From CAZMGV01 sp964565925 (GTDB lineage Bacteria; JAGRBM01; JAHCIT01): a stretch of 64,000 nt of DNA. Position numbers and translations under genes: made by a program. The notes beneath the pieces are model-generated. The model was given only the letters and a program-made list of their open reading frames with translations, ran no database searches and was not told the origin of the DNA. The stretch covers positions 62,001-126,000 of the forward strand of contig CAZMGV010000001.1 of the NCBI GenBank assembly GCA_964565925.1. The letters run 5' to 3'. This document shows positions 41,244 through 50,711 of the stretch, in pieces (within the stretch, counting starts at the first letter, position 1; every line of letters begins with the position of its first letter).

Positions 41244-44200
41244 CTACTTCTTCTTTCCGGCCGGGGGCTGTTTGCCCGGCGGGGTCTTGGCGGCCGGTTC
41301 CGGCTGCGCAGGCTGGCTGGCCTTTTCCTCGGCTTCCTTCTTCTTGCGGATCTCGGCCGCTTCCTCGTCACGCTTGAGGCGTTCCTCGAAATCCTTGTCC
41401 GCCTTCTTCTTGGCGTCGCGGGTTTCCTGGTCGGAGAACGGCTTGATGTCCTTGTAGTTCTTGTAGGCGTATTCGTCGCAGAAGAGCATCAGGCCCAGTT
41501 CCGGACGGGCGTACTTGGCCGGGACGATCTTGGCGAGCTCGTCGATCGACTTGTTGATCCAGTCGTTCAGGTAGACGTTCTGCTGCCCGTAGTTGAGGTT
41601 GCGCTCGAACGTCTCGATCGCCTTTTCCTCGAACTGGAACGACTGCTCTTCCAGCTGCAGCTTGTATTCCTCGACCATCAGCTCGTCCACGAGGACTTCC
41701 TTCGGGATTTCCGACGACAGGATCGAGTTGCGGAAGTTGAGCAGCGCCATGCCGATCCGGTGCGACGACGCGGTCACGTATTCGGGCACACGGTACTGCG
41801 CCGATCCGGCATAAAGTTCGAGCAGTTCGGTGAGCGCCGCCTGCTTGCGCTTGAACGACTTCTTGAGCGGCAGGCCGAGCTTGATGTTCGTGAAGTCGTC
41901 GAACCGGCGGTCGGCCTGCAGGAACCGCGCGCGGGCGGGCAGCTCGTCGGTGACCGTCGGGTTGGTCTTCTTCAGCTCCTTGTGGCGGGCTACCACGAGG
42001 TTGAACACCTTGTCGGAGTTGTCGTAGTCCTTGCGGTCGTAATAGATGAGCCCGTCCACGAACGTCGCATACAGCGTGCGCGAGGCGTTGGTGCCCTTGA
42101 ACCGGCGCAGGTAGTTCTGGAACGCGTTCTGCGTGTTCGGCCAGTCCTTCAGGTCTTCATAGGTCTTGCCGCAGGCGTACTGCAGTTCTTCGGCGTCGGT
42201 CCGCTTGTTCTGGCCTTCGAACAGGTTCGAGGCGCGGCAGTACTGGGCGGCCGCCTTATCGAGCTGTTTCGTATCCTTGTAGTACTCGCCGATGGTCACA
42301 TAACCGGCGGCGGCTTCCTCGCTCTTGGGATAGCGGGCGGCCATGTCGCTGAAGGTCTGGATCATCTTGTCGTACTGCTCGGCGCTGCGGTACTCGGTGG
42401 CGGACTTGAAGAACGCCTTGACCGCGATATCCGACTGCGGCGATTCGTTGGGCACGCGCATGAACATGGCGGCCGCTTCCAGGTATTCGCGCTTCTCGTG
42501 CAGGGCTTCGGCGCGCTTGTAGATCGTCGCCGTCTGCAGGGTGAGCAGGTCGTTGCGTTCCTGGGCCGACCAGCGGTTGTCCTTGGCGGCGTCGCGGTAG
42601 GCCTCTTCGGCCTCCTTCAGCATTCCGGCTTCCATGTAGGTGGTGGCGAGATAGCGCTTGGGCATCAGCGAACGCTTGTCGTTCGGGAAGTCCTTGATGA
42701 TCCGCTTGAACACGTCGCGGGACGCCGTCCAGTTCTCGCTGTCGAACTGCACCGCGCCCGCCAGCACCAGGATGTCCAGCGTCTTTTCGTGCGCCGGGTA
42801 CTTGGCCGAGAACTTCTGGATCGAATCCAGGAGCTTGTCGGTGTACTGGCTCTGGAGGAGCCCGATCTTGCGCGTGTACTTCTGCGCCTTGGCCTTGCGG
42901 TCTTCCTCGATGCGCTTCAGGTCGGCCTCGAGCGAGTCGTTATAGGCGCTGATCGCCTTGAGACCGGCCTTCTCCTGCCGCTCGGGCAGCTGCTGCACCC
43001 AGGCGACGTTGTAATACTTCTCGGCGGCGGCCGGCATGTTCTCGCGCGCCACGTAGACTTCCGCGATCATGTAGCCCGCGTCGGCGGCCTCGGGCGTGTT
43101 CGGGTATTCCTTGAGATACTGCGTGTAGTAGTTCTCGGCCTCTTCGAAATTCTTCGGCTTGTCGGCGGCGGCCGTCTTGGGATGCGTCGCCTTGGCGTGG
43201 TGGTACTGCGCCATCTGGAGGATGGCCTTTCCGCGGATCTTCACGGCCAGGCCGATCGTTTCCTTGTCCTTCTGGTTCGCGTTCCACCACTGGCCGTTGG
43301 GCTCCAGCTGGACGATCAGCTGCTTGCGGGTTTCCACGACCTTGTCCCACTTCTTGTCCTTTTCGTACGTGCTCATGATGAGCTCATAGACGTTCGGGGA
43401 GCGGTGGTAGGTCGGGTACTTGGCGAGCAGCTTCTGGTAGACGGTGATCGCTTCGTCGTAGCGCTCTTCGTTCGCCAGGTATTCGCCCAGCGAAATGTAG
43501 GTGTACTGCTCGTAGGGCTGGGTCTTGCGCCGGGTCCAGTAGTCTTCGAGGTTCTTGGCGCCGCTCTTGCCGTCGCCCTGCTCCGTGAACGCCACGGCCA
43601 TGTACTGCACGGCTTCCCGCACGAGGCCGGTGTCGTTCTCGTAGAGTTCGTCGAAGTTCTTGTACTTCTTCTTTTTCTGTATATCGATCGCCGAACGCGA
43701 CTCGACCAGCTTGGCCATGTACTCGACCGTCGTGTCGTAACGGCCCATGCGGAAGTACGTCCAGCCCAGCTTGTAGAGCGAGCGGTCGTAGTATTCCGAA
43801 TCCGGGTCGAACTCGGTCGCCTTTGTATAGGCGGTCGCCGCCTTCTCCAGCCACGGCCGGGCTTCGAAGAGATCCATGCCGACCGCGTTCGTGAAATACA
43901 GCTCGCCCAGGCGGAAGTACGCCGTCTGCGTGCGCGGGTCCTTCGGGTACTGCTTGATAAAATCGTTCAGCACCTTCTCGGCGGCGCCGACCATCGCCAT
44001 TTCCTGGTAGCAGAACGAGAGCATGTAGAGGACGCGGTCGTTGTCCCGGCGTGTGGGGAACTCGGTGAGCAGCCGGTTGTACGCCTTGATCGCCTTGTCG
44101 TAATCCTTGAGCGGCACGTCGTCCGGGCACTTGACCTTCGGATTGGTCTCGCACTCCTTGGTCTGGATTTCGAAGTCGGTGAGCTGCTCCTGGAACCGGC

Positions 44201-44753
44201 TGTTTTCCTGCACGACATACAGGTCGGCCAGGCGGTGCAGCGCGGACGGAACGATATTGGTCTTGTTCTTGAGCTTCTCGCCCTTCTGGACGAATTTTTC
44301 GCTCTCGGAGACCAGGATCGCCATCTGCTGGTCGCTCATCGAAAGCTCGTTGCCCTTGAGCACCGTGCTTTCGGCGATCTGTTTCTTCTTCTCCTGGCCC
44401 GCCGCTTCCAGCTCGGCCAGCTTCTGGTTGCGCTCGTTCTCGCGCTTGGAGTCCATCTCGTCGGCGAGTTTCTTCGCCGATTCCTGCGCCTTCAGCTCGG
44501 CCTCCAGTTCCTTCTGGAGCTCGGCCGCTTCCGCCTTCTGGTCGACGAGCGCCTGCGGCTGTTCAGGCTGGGCCGGCTGCGCCTCGTCCACGACGATCTG
44601 CTGCTGGATCTTCTCGACCTTCTCGACTTCCTTGAGCTGCGCGCCCGCGCGGCGGCGCCGCTGGACGTTTTCTTCCTTCTCGGCGCACCCCGACAGAACA
44701 AGCCCGGTCAAAAGGACCGGGACAAACGCTTTACGCATCCAGTGGATGTTCAT
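41244..44753 (-). CDS. GltD (AgmU)-like giant TPR lipoprotein
   Basis: A 1169-residue lipoprotein with a perfect lipobox (LTGLVLSGCAEKEE). The first 150 residues are charged coiled coil; about 170-950 consist of tetratricopeptide-type helix pairs (AIKAYNRLLTEFPTRRD, AYTKATEFDPDSEYYDRSL, AITVYQKLLAKYPTYHRS). The C-terminus is a Lys/Glu/Pro-rich tail. Myxococcus GltD/AgmU is a TPR protein of about 1200 residues that spans or patrols the periplasm and decorates helical tracks; size, repeats and following genes all agree. It is the third gene of the block, 10 bases from the GltC-like gene. Confidence 0.78.
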   Translation of the reverse strand: MNIHWMRKAFVPVLLTGLVLSGCAEKEENVQRRRRAGAQLKEVEKVEKIQQQIVVDEAQPAQPEQPQALVDQKAEAAELQKELEAELKAQESAKKLADEMDSKRENERNQKLAELEAAGQEKKKQIAESTVLKGNELSMSDQQMAILVSESEKFVQKGEKLKNKTNIVPSALHRLADLYVVQENSRFQEQLTDFEIQTKECETNPKVKCPDDVPLKDYDKAIKAYNRLLTEFPTRRDNDRVLYMLSFCYQEMAMVGAAEKVLNDFIKQYPKDPRTQTAYFRLGELYFTNAVGMDLFEARPWLEKAATAYTKATEFDPDSEYYDRSLYKLGWTYFRMGRYDTTVEYMAKLVESRSAIDIQKKKKYKNFDELYENDTGLVREAVQYMAVAFTEQGDGKSGAKNLEDYWTRRKTQPYEQYTYISLGEYLANEERYDEAITVYQKLLAKYPTYHRSPNVYELIMSTYEKDKKWDKVVETRKQLIVQLEPNGQWWNANQKDKETIGLAVKIRGKAILQMAQYHHAKATHPKTAAADKPKNFEEAENYYTQYLKEYPNTPEAADAGYMIAEVYVARENMPAAAEKYYNVAWVQQLPERQEKAGLKAISAYNDSLEADLKRIEEDRKAKAQKYTRKIGLLQSQYTDKLLDSIQKFSAKYPAHEKTLDILVLAGAVQFDSENWTASRDVFKRIIKDFPNDKRSLMPKRYLATTYMEAGMLKEAEEAYRDAAKDNRWSAQERNDLLTLQTATIYKRAEALHEKREYLEAAAMFMRVPNESPQSDIAVKAFFKSATEYRSAEQYDKMIQTFSDMAARYPKSEEAAAGYVTIGEYYKDTKQLDKAAAQYCRASNLFEGQNKRTDAEELQYACGKTYEDLKDWPNTQNAFQNYLRRFKGTNASRTLYATFVDGLIYYDRKDYDNSDKVFNLVVARHKELKKTNPTVTDELPARARFLQADRRFDDFTNIKLGLPLKKSFKRKQAALTELLELYAGSAQYRVPEYVTASSHRIGMALLNFRNSILSSEIPKEVLVDELMVEEYKLQLEEQSFQFEEKAIETFERNLNYGQQNVYLNDWINKSIDELAKIVPAKYARPELGLMLFCDEYAYKNYKDIKPFSDQETRDAKKKADKDFEERLKRDEEAAEIRKKKEAEEKASQPAQPEPAAKTPPGKQPPAGKKK

Positions 44754-44763
44754 GTGGATCGGA

Positions 44764-46941
44764 TTACCGTCCTGTCTGCTTGTCCAGAGCCGTCAGAATG
44801 CCGTAGCTCGCTTCCAGGTCGAAGCGCTCCAGGCGTTCGTCGTAGTTCTTGTATTCCGCGACGACGGCCTTGTTCAGGTCGTCCACGAGATTCACGTACA
44901 TCTTCTCGGTCTTGTCGAGCACCGATTTCACCCGCGCCTGCAAGTCGTTGGTGCGGACCTTCATGTCGCGGTGCCGGTTGCGCACCCGGTCCGCGTCGTC
45001 TCGCAGCTGCTCGAGCCGCTTCTGCACCTTTTCAACTTCAAACTTGATGCGGGCCAGTTCGCGGCGCTGACGGACGTCGGAGGCCGCGTCACGCGAGCCG
45101 CGCTGGCTCGGGTCGGACGAGACGATCTTCCAGATGGTCTCACCCGCGCGCAGCCGCTGCATGCGGCGCAGCCGCTCCAGCCGGTCGCCGGCCGAAGCCA
45201 CCTTCGTGCCGGTCGTCTGCCCTTCGTCCTGCGACATACGGGACGTCATGGACGAAGCCTGTCCCTGCACCTGCGCGAACTGGGCCTCCAGCTTCTGGAT
45301 CGCCGCCTTCTTCGACTGCAGGTCCTTCAGCAGCATCGCCTCTTTCGGGGAGGCCATCGCCCAGATGTCGAACCGCTTGCCGCGTGCATTGATGCGGTCG
45401 TCCAGATGCGTGTAGTCGTCGATCAGGTCCTTCAGTCGCGGCGGCCATTCCTTGTCGAGAACGTCCGAGACGCGCGCCGCCGTACGGAGCTTTTCGTCGA
45501 TCATCGCCTGGTAGCGGACCAGGTTGTCCCGCCGCTCGTTCAGCGCGGCCAGGAACCGGCCGATGTCCTCGAACTGCCGGAAGCTGTCCCGGACGACGCC
45601 GTTCGAAACGATATTCGCATAAACTTTCTGGTCGAAATCCGTGAGCTTCGTTTCCGCGTTGGCGAACGGATCGCGGGCGCCTTCGCGCTCCAGCACGAAA
45701 TAGCCGCGAATGAGATCGAACCGGTCGCGGAAGAAATCGGCCTCGGCGACGGCCCGGACCACTTCACGTTCACGCTTGTACAGTTCCTGCGCGGCCTTGT
45801 AGGACTTGATCGCGCGGTCGAAGGCGCCGAGGTTCACGAAGCAGGAGCCGATCACCAGGTACGACTCGTAGGCGTACTGACCGGTGTTCGACCGCTTGAG
45901 CAGGTTGTTCAGCAGCACGATCGCGTCGGTGAGTTTCTTCTGGTAGATGAGCGCCCACGCTTTTCCGTACAGCGCCTCGATAAAATACGGGTCTTCCTCG
46001 GGCATCGCCGAGAGCGCGTCGAATGCCTGCGGATACTGCTTGAACTGCATGTAGTGATAGCCGAGGCCCAGCTGCGCCCGGGAGCGCAGGCCGCGCAGGG
46101 CGTCGAGTTCGTTGTCGGTGAGCACGATCAGCGACTTGCGGATCGTCTCGCTGCCTTCGACCACCTGTTCGGGGGCATTACCCTGATCGCCGGCCGGCCC
46201 GCGCGCACGCAGCACCGTCACGACGCGTTCGGAGACTTCGATACCGCCCGCTTTGGCATAGCGGTCGGCCAGGATGCTCGCTTCCTTGAACGCCTTGACC
46301 GCTTCCTCGATCCGGTTCTGCTGGCTGAACGCCACCGCGAGGGAATACCGCGCGAACGGGCCCCAGCGCGTGCTGATATCCACCTGCGCGAGCACATCCG
46401 ACGCCTGGTCGGGCGCGTTCAGACGCAGGTATGCCTGCCCTGCCAGATACCGGGCCTCGTCCATTTTCGGGTAGTTCGCGTGCTTGGCCAGCAGCGTGTA
46501 GCTGGAGACCGAGCGGGCGTATTCGCCCGCCTCGTAGTAAACTTTCTGGAGTGTGAAGAAAGCGCCGGCCTCGGCCTCTTTGCCGGGCTTGGACGCCACC
46601 AGCTTCTGGATCGTCTGCTGCGCGTCCGGAAGCAGGCCTATACTCTCGTACAGGTTGCTCGCGCCCAGCTGAACGAACGGGTACATCTTCTGGTCCCCGC
46701 GCGTGTGGTTGAGCATGTTGATGACCGACGGGTCCTGGTCGATCCAGCGGTCCATGAGCCGGAAATATTCCGCGCTCATCAGCTCCATCCGGATCTTGTC
46801 GGAATTCGTATAGAGGGGGCTGCCGGTCATCTGCGCGTCGGGCGCATCGGTATCGGGCGTGTTCGCCCGCAGTCCGTGGTCACGGACCGAGAGGAGAAGC
46901 ACCGGGAGCACCAGCGCTGCTATAGCGGTTCGCCGTTTCAA
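44764..46941 (-). CDS. GltC-like periplasmic TPR/coiled-coil protein
   Basis: A 725-residue exported protein with a signal peptide (RRTAIAALVLPVLLLS). About 80-430 are TPR-like (ALIYQKKLTDAIVLLNNLLK, AYESYLVIGSCFVNLGAFDR); about 455-725 are mostly long coiled coil (AIQKLEAQFAQVQGQASS, FEVEKVQKRLEQLRDDAD). Myxococcus GltC is a periplasmic TPR protein of about 670 residues that works with GltD and GltE. The start is TTG, nine bases after the preceding gene's stop. Assigned by size, domain type and place; a search is needed to tell GltC from an unrelated TPR protein. Confidence 0.65.
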   Translation of the reverse strand: MKRRTAIAALVLPVLLLSVRDHGLRANTPDTDAPDAQMTGSPLYTNSDKIRMELMSAEYFRLMDRWIDQDPSVINMLNHTRGDQKMYPFVQLGASNLYESIGLLPDAQQTIQKLVASKPGKEAEAGAFFTLQKVYYEAGEYARSVSSYTLLAKHANYPKMDEARYLAGQAYLRLNAPDQASDVLAQVDISTRWGPFARYSLAVAFSQQNRIEEAVKAFKEASILADRYAKAGGIEVSERVVTVLRARGPAGDQGNAPEQVVEGSETIRKSLIVLTDNELDALRGLRSRAQLGLGYHYMQFKQYPQAFDALSAMPEEDPYFIEALYGKAWALIYQKKLTDAIVLLNNLLKRSNTGQYAYESYLVIGSCFVNLGAFDRAIKSYKAAQELYKREREVVRAVAEADFFRDRFDLIRGYFVLEREGARDPFANAETKLTDFDQKVYANIVSNGVVRDSFRQFEDIGRFLAALNERRDNLVRYQAMIDEKLRTAARVSDVLDKEWPPRLKDLIDDYTHLDDRINARGKRFDIWAMASPKEAMLLKDLQSKKAAIQKLEAQFAQVQGQASSMTSRMSQDEGQTTGTKVASAGDRLERLRRMQRLRAGETIWKIVSSDPSQRGSRDAASDVRQRRELARIKFEVEKVQKRLEQLRDDADRVRNRHRDMKVRTNDLQARVKSVLDKTEKMYVNLVDDLNKAVVAEYKNYDERLERFDLEASYGILTALDKQTGR

Positions 46942-46950
46942 GCTAACGGC

Positions 46951-47487
46951 CTACTCCCAGATGTCGTAGCTGAAATCGGGCGACCGCTTGGTCCGGTCGA
47001 AGCCGACTTTGAGTTCCACGAACGACAGGACGCGGGTCTTGCCGCGGAACTTGATCTGGATCGCCCGGTTGATCTTGGTCTTCACCGAATCGACCCCGGA
47101 GAACTGCGCCTGAATGACATGCTCGCCCTCCGAAATCGGCCCCATGTAGAGCTCCTGCGCGCCGCCGTTGTCGAGCGCGATGTTTTCCTCCTGCCGGTAG
47201 ACGTGGGAGCCCACGACCTTCCCGTCCATGAGGACCTTCACCTGCTCAAGCTGGAAGTCCCGGCCCGAGGTCGAGGTGAGGAATATCTTGACCGCCGACA
47301 TGCGCGGCAGGAGAAGGTCTTTCTCCAGTTCGTCCAGGTCGGAGTTGATCTTGACCAGTTTGGATTTCAGGTCGTTGATCTCGTCGTCGACGCTGCGCGT
47401 ATCCTGGGCCTGAAGGACCCGGGGAGCCATCCAGAAGCTGCCTAGCAGCACGACTGCGAGTGTTATGACACGTAGGGCCCTGCTCAT
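46951..47487 (-). CDS. Small periplasmic coiled-coil protein heading the Glt-like block
   Basis: A 178-residue exported protein, first gene of the block. After a signal peptide (VITLAVVLLGSFWMAPRV) comes a heptad coil (DEINDLKSKLVKINSDLDEL) and a beta-rich domain with VKIFLTSTSGRDF, VLMDGKVVGSHVY and EGEHVIQAQFSG that resembles the Ig-like folds of PEGA-type domains. I do not recognise it as a named Glt protein. It is 9 bases from the GltC-like gene, so it should be part of the same machine. I chose ATG 47487 over the adjacent GTG. Confidence 0.7.
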   Translation of the reverse strand: MSRALRVITLAVVLLGSFWMAPRVLQAQDTRSVDDEINDLKSKLVKINSDLDELEKDLLLPRMSAVKIFLTSTSGRDFQLEQVKVLMDGKVVGSHVYRQEENIALDNGGAQELYMGPISEGEHVIQAQFSGVDSVKTKINRAIQIKFRGKTRVLSFVELKVGFDRTKRSPDFSYDIWE

Positions 47488-47794
47488 CACGTTTTGATGC
47501 CTTTAACCAGCCGTATTTTGGAAATTACCCAACACAGAACCCCGCCCCTGCCCCGGCATTTAAACCGGCGGTAAGAACAGAGAATCCAAGTCCGGGTAGT
47601 CTAGGGATGAACGGAGCAATTGGTCAATAGTGTCGGGAGGTTCCGTTGAGGCTTGTGGAGCTATTTTAACGGGTTGGGGACCGGGAAGGGCCGAATTCTT
47701 GATCCCGGTCAGAACACACCCGTCCGCTTGCTGCTAGAGTGGCCTCTACAGGCTAAATAACACCCAGACCCGTTCGCAGGAGAATTCACCCGGA
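47488..47794. other. Divergent promoter interval
   Basis: About 300 bases between the minus-strand Glt-like block and the plus-strand exported protein gene, so it must hold promoters in both directions. I could not identify a consensus promoter, operator or hairpin with confidence. An AGGAG at about 47778 serves the plus-strand start. Confidence 0.4.
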
Positions 47795-49783
47795 ATGAAC
47801 ACAACCCACACGACTGTACCTTTCGTCACATTTTTTCGAAACGTGACGCTATCGTTATTTTTTTCCGCCTTTCTCCTCACGGCAACTCGTGTGGCCGCGG
47901 AAACCGCCCCGCCTCCCGAAAAACTGAGCGAACGGGCTGCCCGGGGAACGCCCAAGGACCGGGAATTCCTGCACGGTGCCATCCTGACGGTAAAGTCGTG
48001 GGCTTCCACCGATGCGGATCTGAAACTGGCGGGCGATCTTCGGGGCCGGTTCCAGAAATGGGCAGGTGATTCCTATGCAGATGCCGTCCGCTGGATCGAA
48101 GCCGAACAGGTGTTCGGCCCGGTCAGCGACGAAGATATCCTGCGGGCGGTCACCCTGCTCGCCGGATTCAATACGGCTTCGGGCAAATGCCGGATTCCGC
48201 CGGAACTTTCCTCGCTGGACGATTTCAGCGCGACGACGGCAGCCAGGATCGAGACGGATCTGCTGATCCCGTGCGAGAACCTCCCCGCCGACGACACTAC
48301 CTCGGCGCTGGGTGCGGTCGTGCAGGCCCGGCGGGCGCTGGCACGCCCCAAGGAGATCGCCGCCTATCTCGACCGGAACCTGAACGGGAGAAAACTCTCC
48401 GCCAGCCTGTGCCAGGCGACCCGGCTCGCCAATGCCGCCAGCGGACAGTGGAAGCCCTACGATACCTGTGCCCAGATGCTCCCGGCGGGCGCCGACCGGG
48501 CCGACTTCGCCCGCGGCACCGCGCTGGAACTGCTCGATCTGGACCAGCCGGGCCTCGCGCAAAAGAGCCTTGAGCGCCCCTGGGTCAGCAAGCGCGAAAC
48601 CCCGCTGTTCGAAATGACCCGGGCCCGCATCCTGCTGGCCCAGAAAAAGACTGCGGCGTTCAAGGCGGCCCTCCAGAAAATCCTGAAGAGCGACCCGCTC
48701 GACTCGCCCGATCTCCTGTGGGCGGCCGAACAGGCCGGCGAGGACCAGGCGGGGATACTGATCGCCCGCCTGGAACCGGTCATCAAAAAAACCGATGCCG
48801 GCTCCGAGGATCTGTCTGAAGCCGCTACGCTTCTCGAGGCGCTGACCAGAACCCGGTGCCCGGCCATTTCCGACAACCTGTCGCCGGCACCCGAATGCGG
48901 TCTCGGGAAAAACCTTTCGCCGTGGCGGGTGACGCTTCTGGACCGCTACCTGAACGGCGACCTGACCCCTTCAGGCCGCCGGGCCGTTCAGCGGCTGCTG
49001 CTCCTGCTCCCGGCATCCGCCTGGAAAGGGACCGCGCTCAACATCTGCGGCGGCGCCGGGGCAAAAGACGCCCCGCCCTATATCCACCGGGGGCTGGCGA
49101 CCATCTGCGCCCGGATTGCGGGGCCTTCCGAAGCATCGGCAGTCCGCGAACGGCTGCAGACCGGCGGACACCTAGAGCGGCTGGCTGTACTCAGCGCATT
49201 CGCGGCTAACGGCACCGACCCGAAACTTCGCGAGGCACTGAAAGCCGATCTGCAGCAGATGGCCGACAACGCCGCGCTGCCGGTCTCCGAACGGAGAAAC
49301 GCGCTCGTCGCGCTGCTGCAGACGGGCTGCGGTTCCGTGGCGGCGGACAAGCTGGACGCATTCGCGAAATCCGGCAATGCCCTGCTGGCGGACGTGGCCG
49401 CGCAGGGGCAGGTCTGCGCCGCCTCGCCGAAACCGTCATTCAGCCTCCGGGCCCGGTATCTGGACCTGGCCGATTCCGGCGTGATCTATCCGGCCGTGCG
49501 CCAGTCCAACGGGAAGGACGTCTTCATTGTCGAGAATCTCAAGGCCGAGCCGGTCCTGAAAGTCGATTCCGCCACCGACTACGGCCCGGAGCTGATGATC
49601 GGGATGGAGAACCAGAACGGCGACGGCGAGGTGACCGGAGAATCCCGCACGCTGAAGCTGTACCGCCAGCCGGTAACCACGCCAGGAACGTTCACGTACG
49701 TTTCGGAACGCTACCCGACCGATTTCAACGAGGACGGCTCGCTCAGACGCCCGCCGGGCGGCGGCGGCTGGACGGAGTTTTAA
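47795..49783 (+). CDS. Exported helical-repeat protein, unknown
   Basis: A 662-residue secreted protein that I do not recognise. The signal peptide is VTLSLFFSAFLLTATRV followed by AAE. Most of the chain is alpha-helical in pairs suggestive of TPR or HEAT-like repeats (DILRAVTLLAGFNTASGKC, MTRARILLAQKKTAAFKAAL). It has a dozen cysteines, more than most proteins here, scattered and possibly disulfide-linked. A beta-rich end (GVIYPAVRQSNGKDVFIVE, MIGMENQNGDGEVTGES) is followed by a Gly/Pro-rich tail. It is divergent from the Glt-like block and convergent with a lipoprotein gene; a link to either is unproven. Confidence 0.75.
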   Translation: MNTTHTTVPFVTFFRNVTLSLFFSAFLLTATRVAAETAPPPEKLSERAARGTPKDREFLHGAILTVKSWASTDADLKLAGDLRGRFQKWAGDSYADAVRWIEAEQVFGPVSDEDILRAVTLLAGFNTASGKCRIPPELSSLDDFSATTAARIETDLLIPCENLPADDTTSALGAVVQARRALARPKEIAAYLDRNLNGRKLSASLCQATRLANAASGQWKPYDTCAQMLPAGADRADFARGTALELLDLDQPGLAQKSLERPWVSKRETPLFEMTRARILLAQKKTAAFKAALQKILKSDPLDSPDLLWAAEQAGEDQAGILIARLEPVIKKTDAGSEDLSEAATLLEALTRTRCPAISDNLSPAPECGLGKNLSPWRVTLLDRYLNGDLTPSGRRAVQRLLLLLPASAWKGTALNICGGAGAKDAPPYIHRGLATICARIAGPSEASAVRERLQTGGHLERLAVLSAFAANGTDPKLREALKADLQQMADNAALPVSERRNALVALLQTGCGSVAADKLDAFAKSGNALLADVAAQGQVCAASPKPSFSLRARYLDLADSGVIYPAVRQSNGKDVFIVENLKAEPVLKVDSATDYGPELMIGMENQNGDGEVTGESRTLKLYRQPVTTPGTFTYVSERYPTDFNEDGSLRRPPGGGGWTEF

Positions 49784-49790
49784 AGCGCCG

Positions 49791-50639
49791 TCAGCGGCTC
49801 ATGAAATAGATGGCCGCAGCCATTCCGGCCCATTGGAACAGCGAATTGGACGATAAATTAACCGCCGAGGACATCGGCGTTTCCAGCGGGTTGTACATGA
49901 ACCCTTTGCGGAACTCGTCCATGTCCAGACCTTCGCTATAGACGGCGCCCCACGACGCAACGAGCTTGAATTTTGAGATCCGGTTCTGGCCGTCAACATA
50001 AATAGTGAACTCAGCGAGATCGGGGACCCGTTCCAGCGCCGGACAGCCTGCCGGGCGCGCCCCTTCGGTCAGTTTGACGATGCACTGTTTTTCGATCGGC
50101 TGATTGAAGTAGACGAGCTGAAACCCGCTCGCCTCCGTCGCGGCATCGGTCCGGGCCGGCTCTCCGAACTTGCCGATGAAATCCTTCGCGGACATGCCGA
50201 CCCAGACCTCGGTCCGTTCGACGTCGCCGTCTTCGCCAGTCATCACCGATTTCTCGTCTCCCCACGGAGTCCGCAGCGTCCATCCGGCGACTTCTCCCTC
50301 AGGATTGACGTCGAAAGCGAGGGCGACCTCTGCCGCCACGGGAGCCGCCGCCGCTACGGTTGCGTCCGGCGGGTTCGCCGGAACCGGCTGGGCCGATTGT
50401 GCCGAGAGACCCGACGGCGCCTTCGTGCTGTACACGACCATCGCCCCGCCGCCGGTTTCCTTCATGTCGACATGCGCCGGCTTGCCCCACATCTTGATCA
50501 GCTTCTTCTGTTCCTTGCCGATCCAGGCATCGGTGCTGACCGCGTGCGCGTCCGTTTTCGTGTAGCTCACGCCTCCGCAACCGGAAGCCAGAAGGGTCAA
50601 CGCAATACAGGCGGCAACGACTGGTATATGGCATTTCAT
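49791..50639 (-). CDS. Lipoprotein with two SmpA/BamE-like segments
   Basis: A 282-residue lipoprotein (lipobox LLASGCGG). It contains two similar segments: WIGKEQKKLIKMWGKPAHVD near residue 39 and VWVGMSAKDFIGKFGEPART near 146, each followed by a Gly-rich or hydrophobic strand (AMVVYST, GFQLVYF). The W.G...L...WGKP pattern recalls SmpA/BamE-type lipoproteins and suggests a duplicated fold. A weakly hydrophobic C-terminus ends GMAAAIYFMSR. It is 72 bases after the response-regulator gene on the same strand. Function unknown. Confidence 0.7.
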   Translation of the reverse strand: MKCHIPVVAACIALTLLASGCGGVSYTKTDAHAVSTDAWIGKEQKKLIKMWGKPAHVDMKETGGGAMVVYSTKAPSGLSAQSAQPVPANPPDATVAAAAPVAAEVALAFDVNPEGEVAGWTLRTPWGDEKSVMTGEDGDVERTEVWVGMSAKDFIGKFGEPARTDAATEASGFQLVYFNQPIEKQCIVKLTEGARPAGCPALERVPDLAEFTIYVDGQNRISKFKLVASWGAVYSEGLDMDEFRKGFMYNPLETPMSSAVNLSSNSLFQWAGMAAAIYFMSR

Positions 50640-50711
50640 AACAGCAGATTCTCCCGGATCGGGCGACCGGATCGGTGACCGCCGTCACCAGCGCGAAAAT
50701 CGCGCAAACGC

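Noticed and set aside
41760..47445. Very long plus-strand open frames (over 1000 codons) across the GltD-like and GltC-like genes
   Set aside because: They lie antisense to tightly packed genes with lipoboxes, TPRs and normal spacing, are rich in Arg, His and Leu with no domains, and arise because GC-rich Lys/Glu/Ala coding leaves few stops on the opposite strand.
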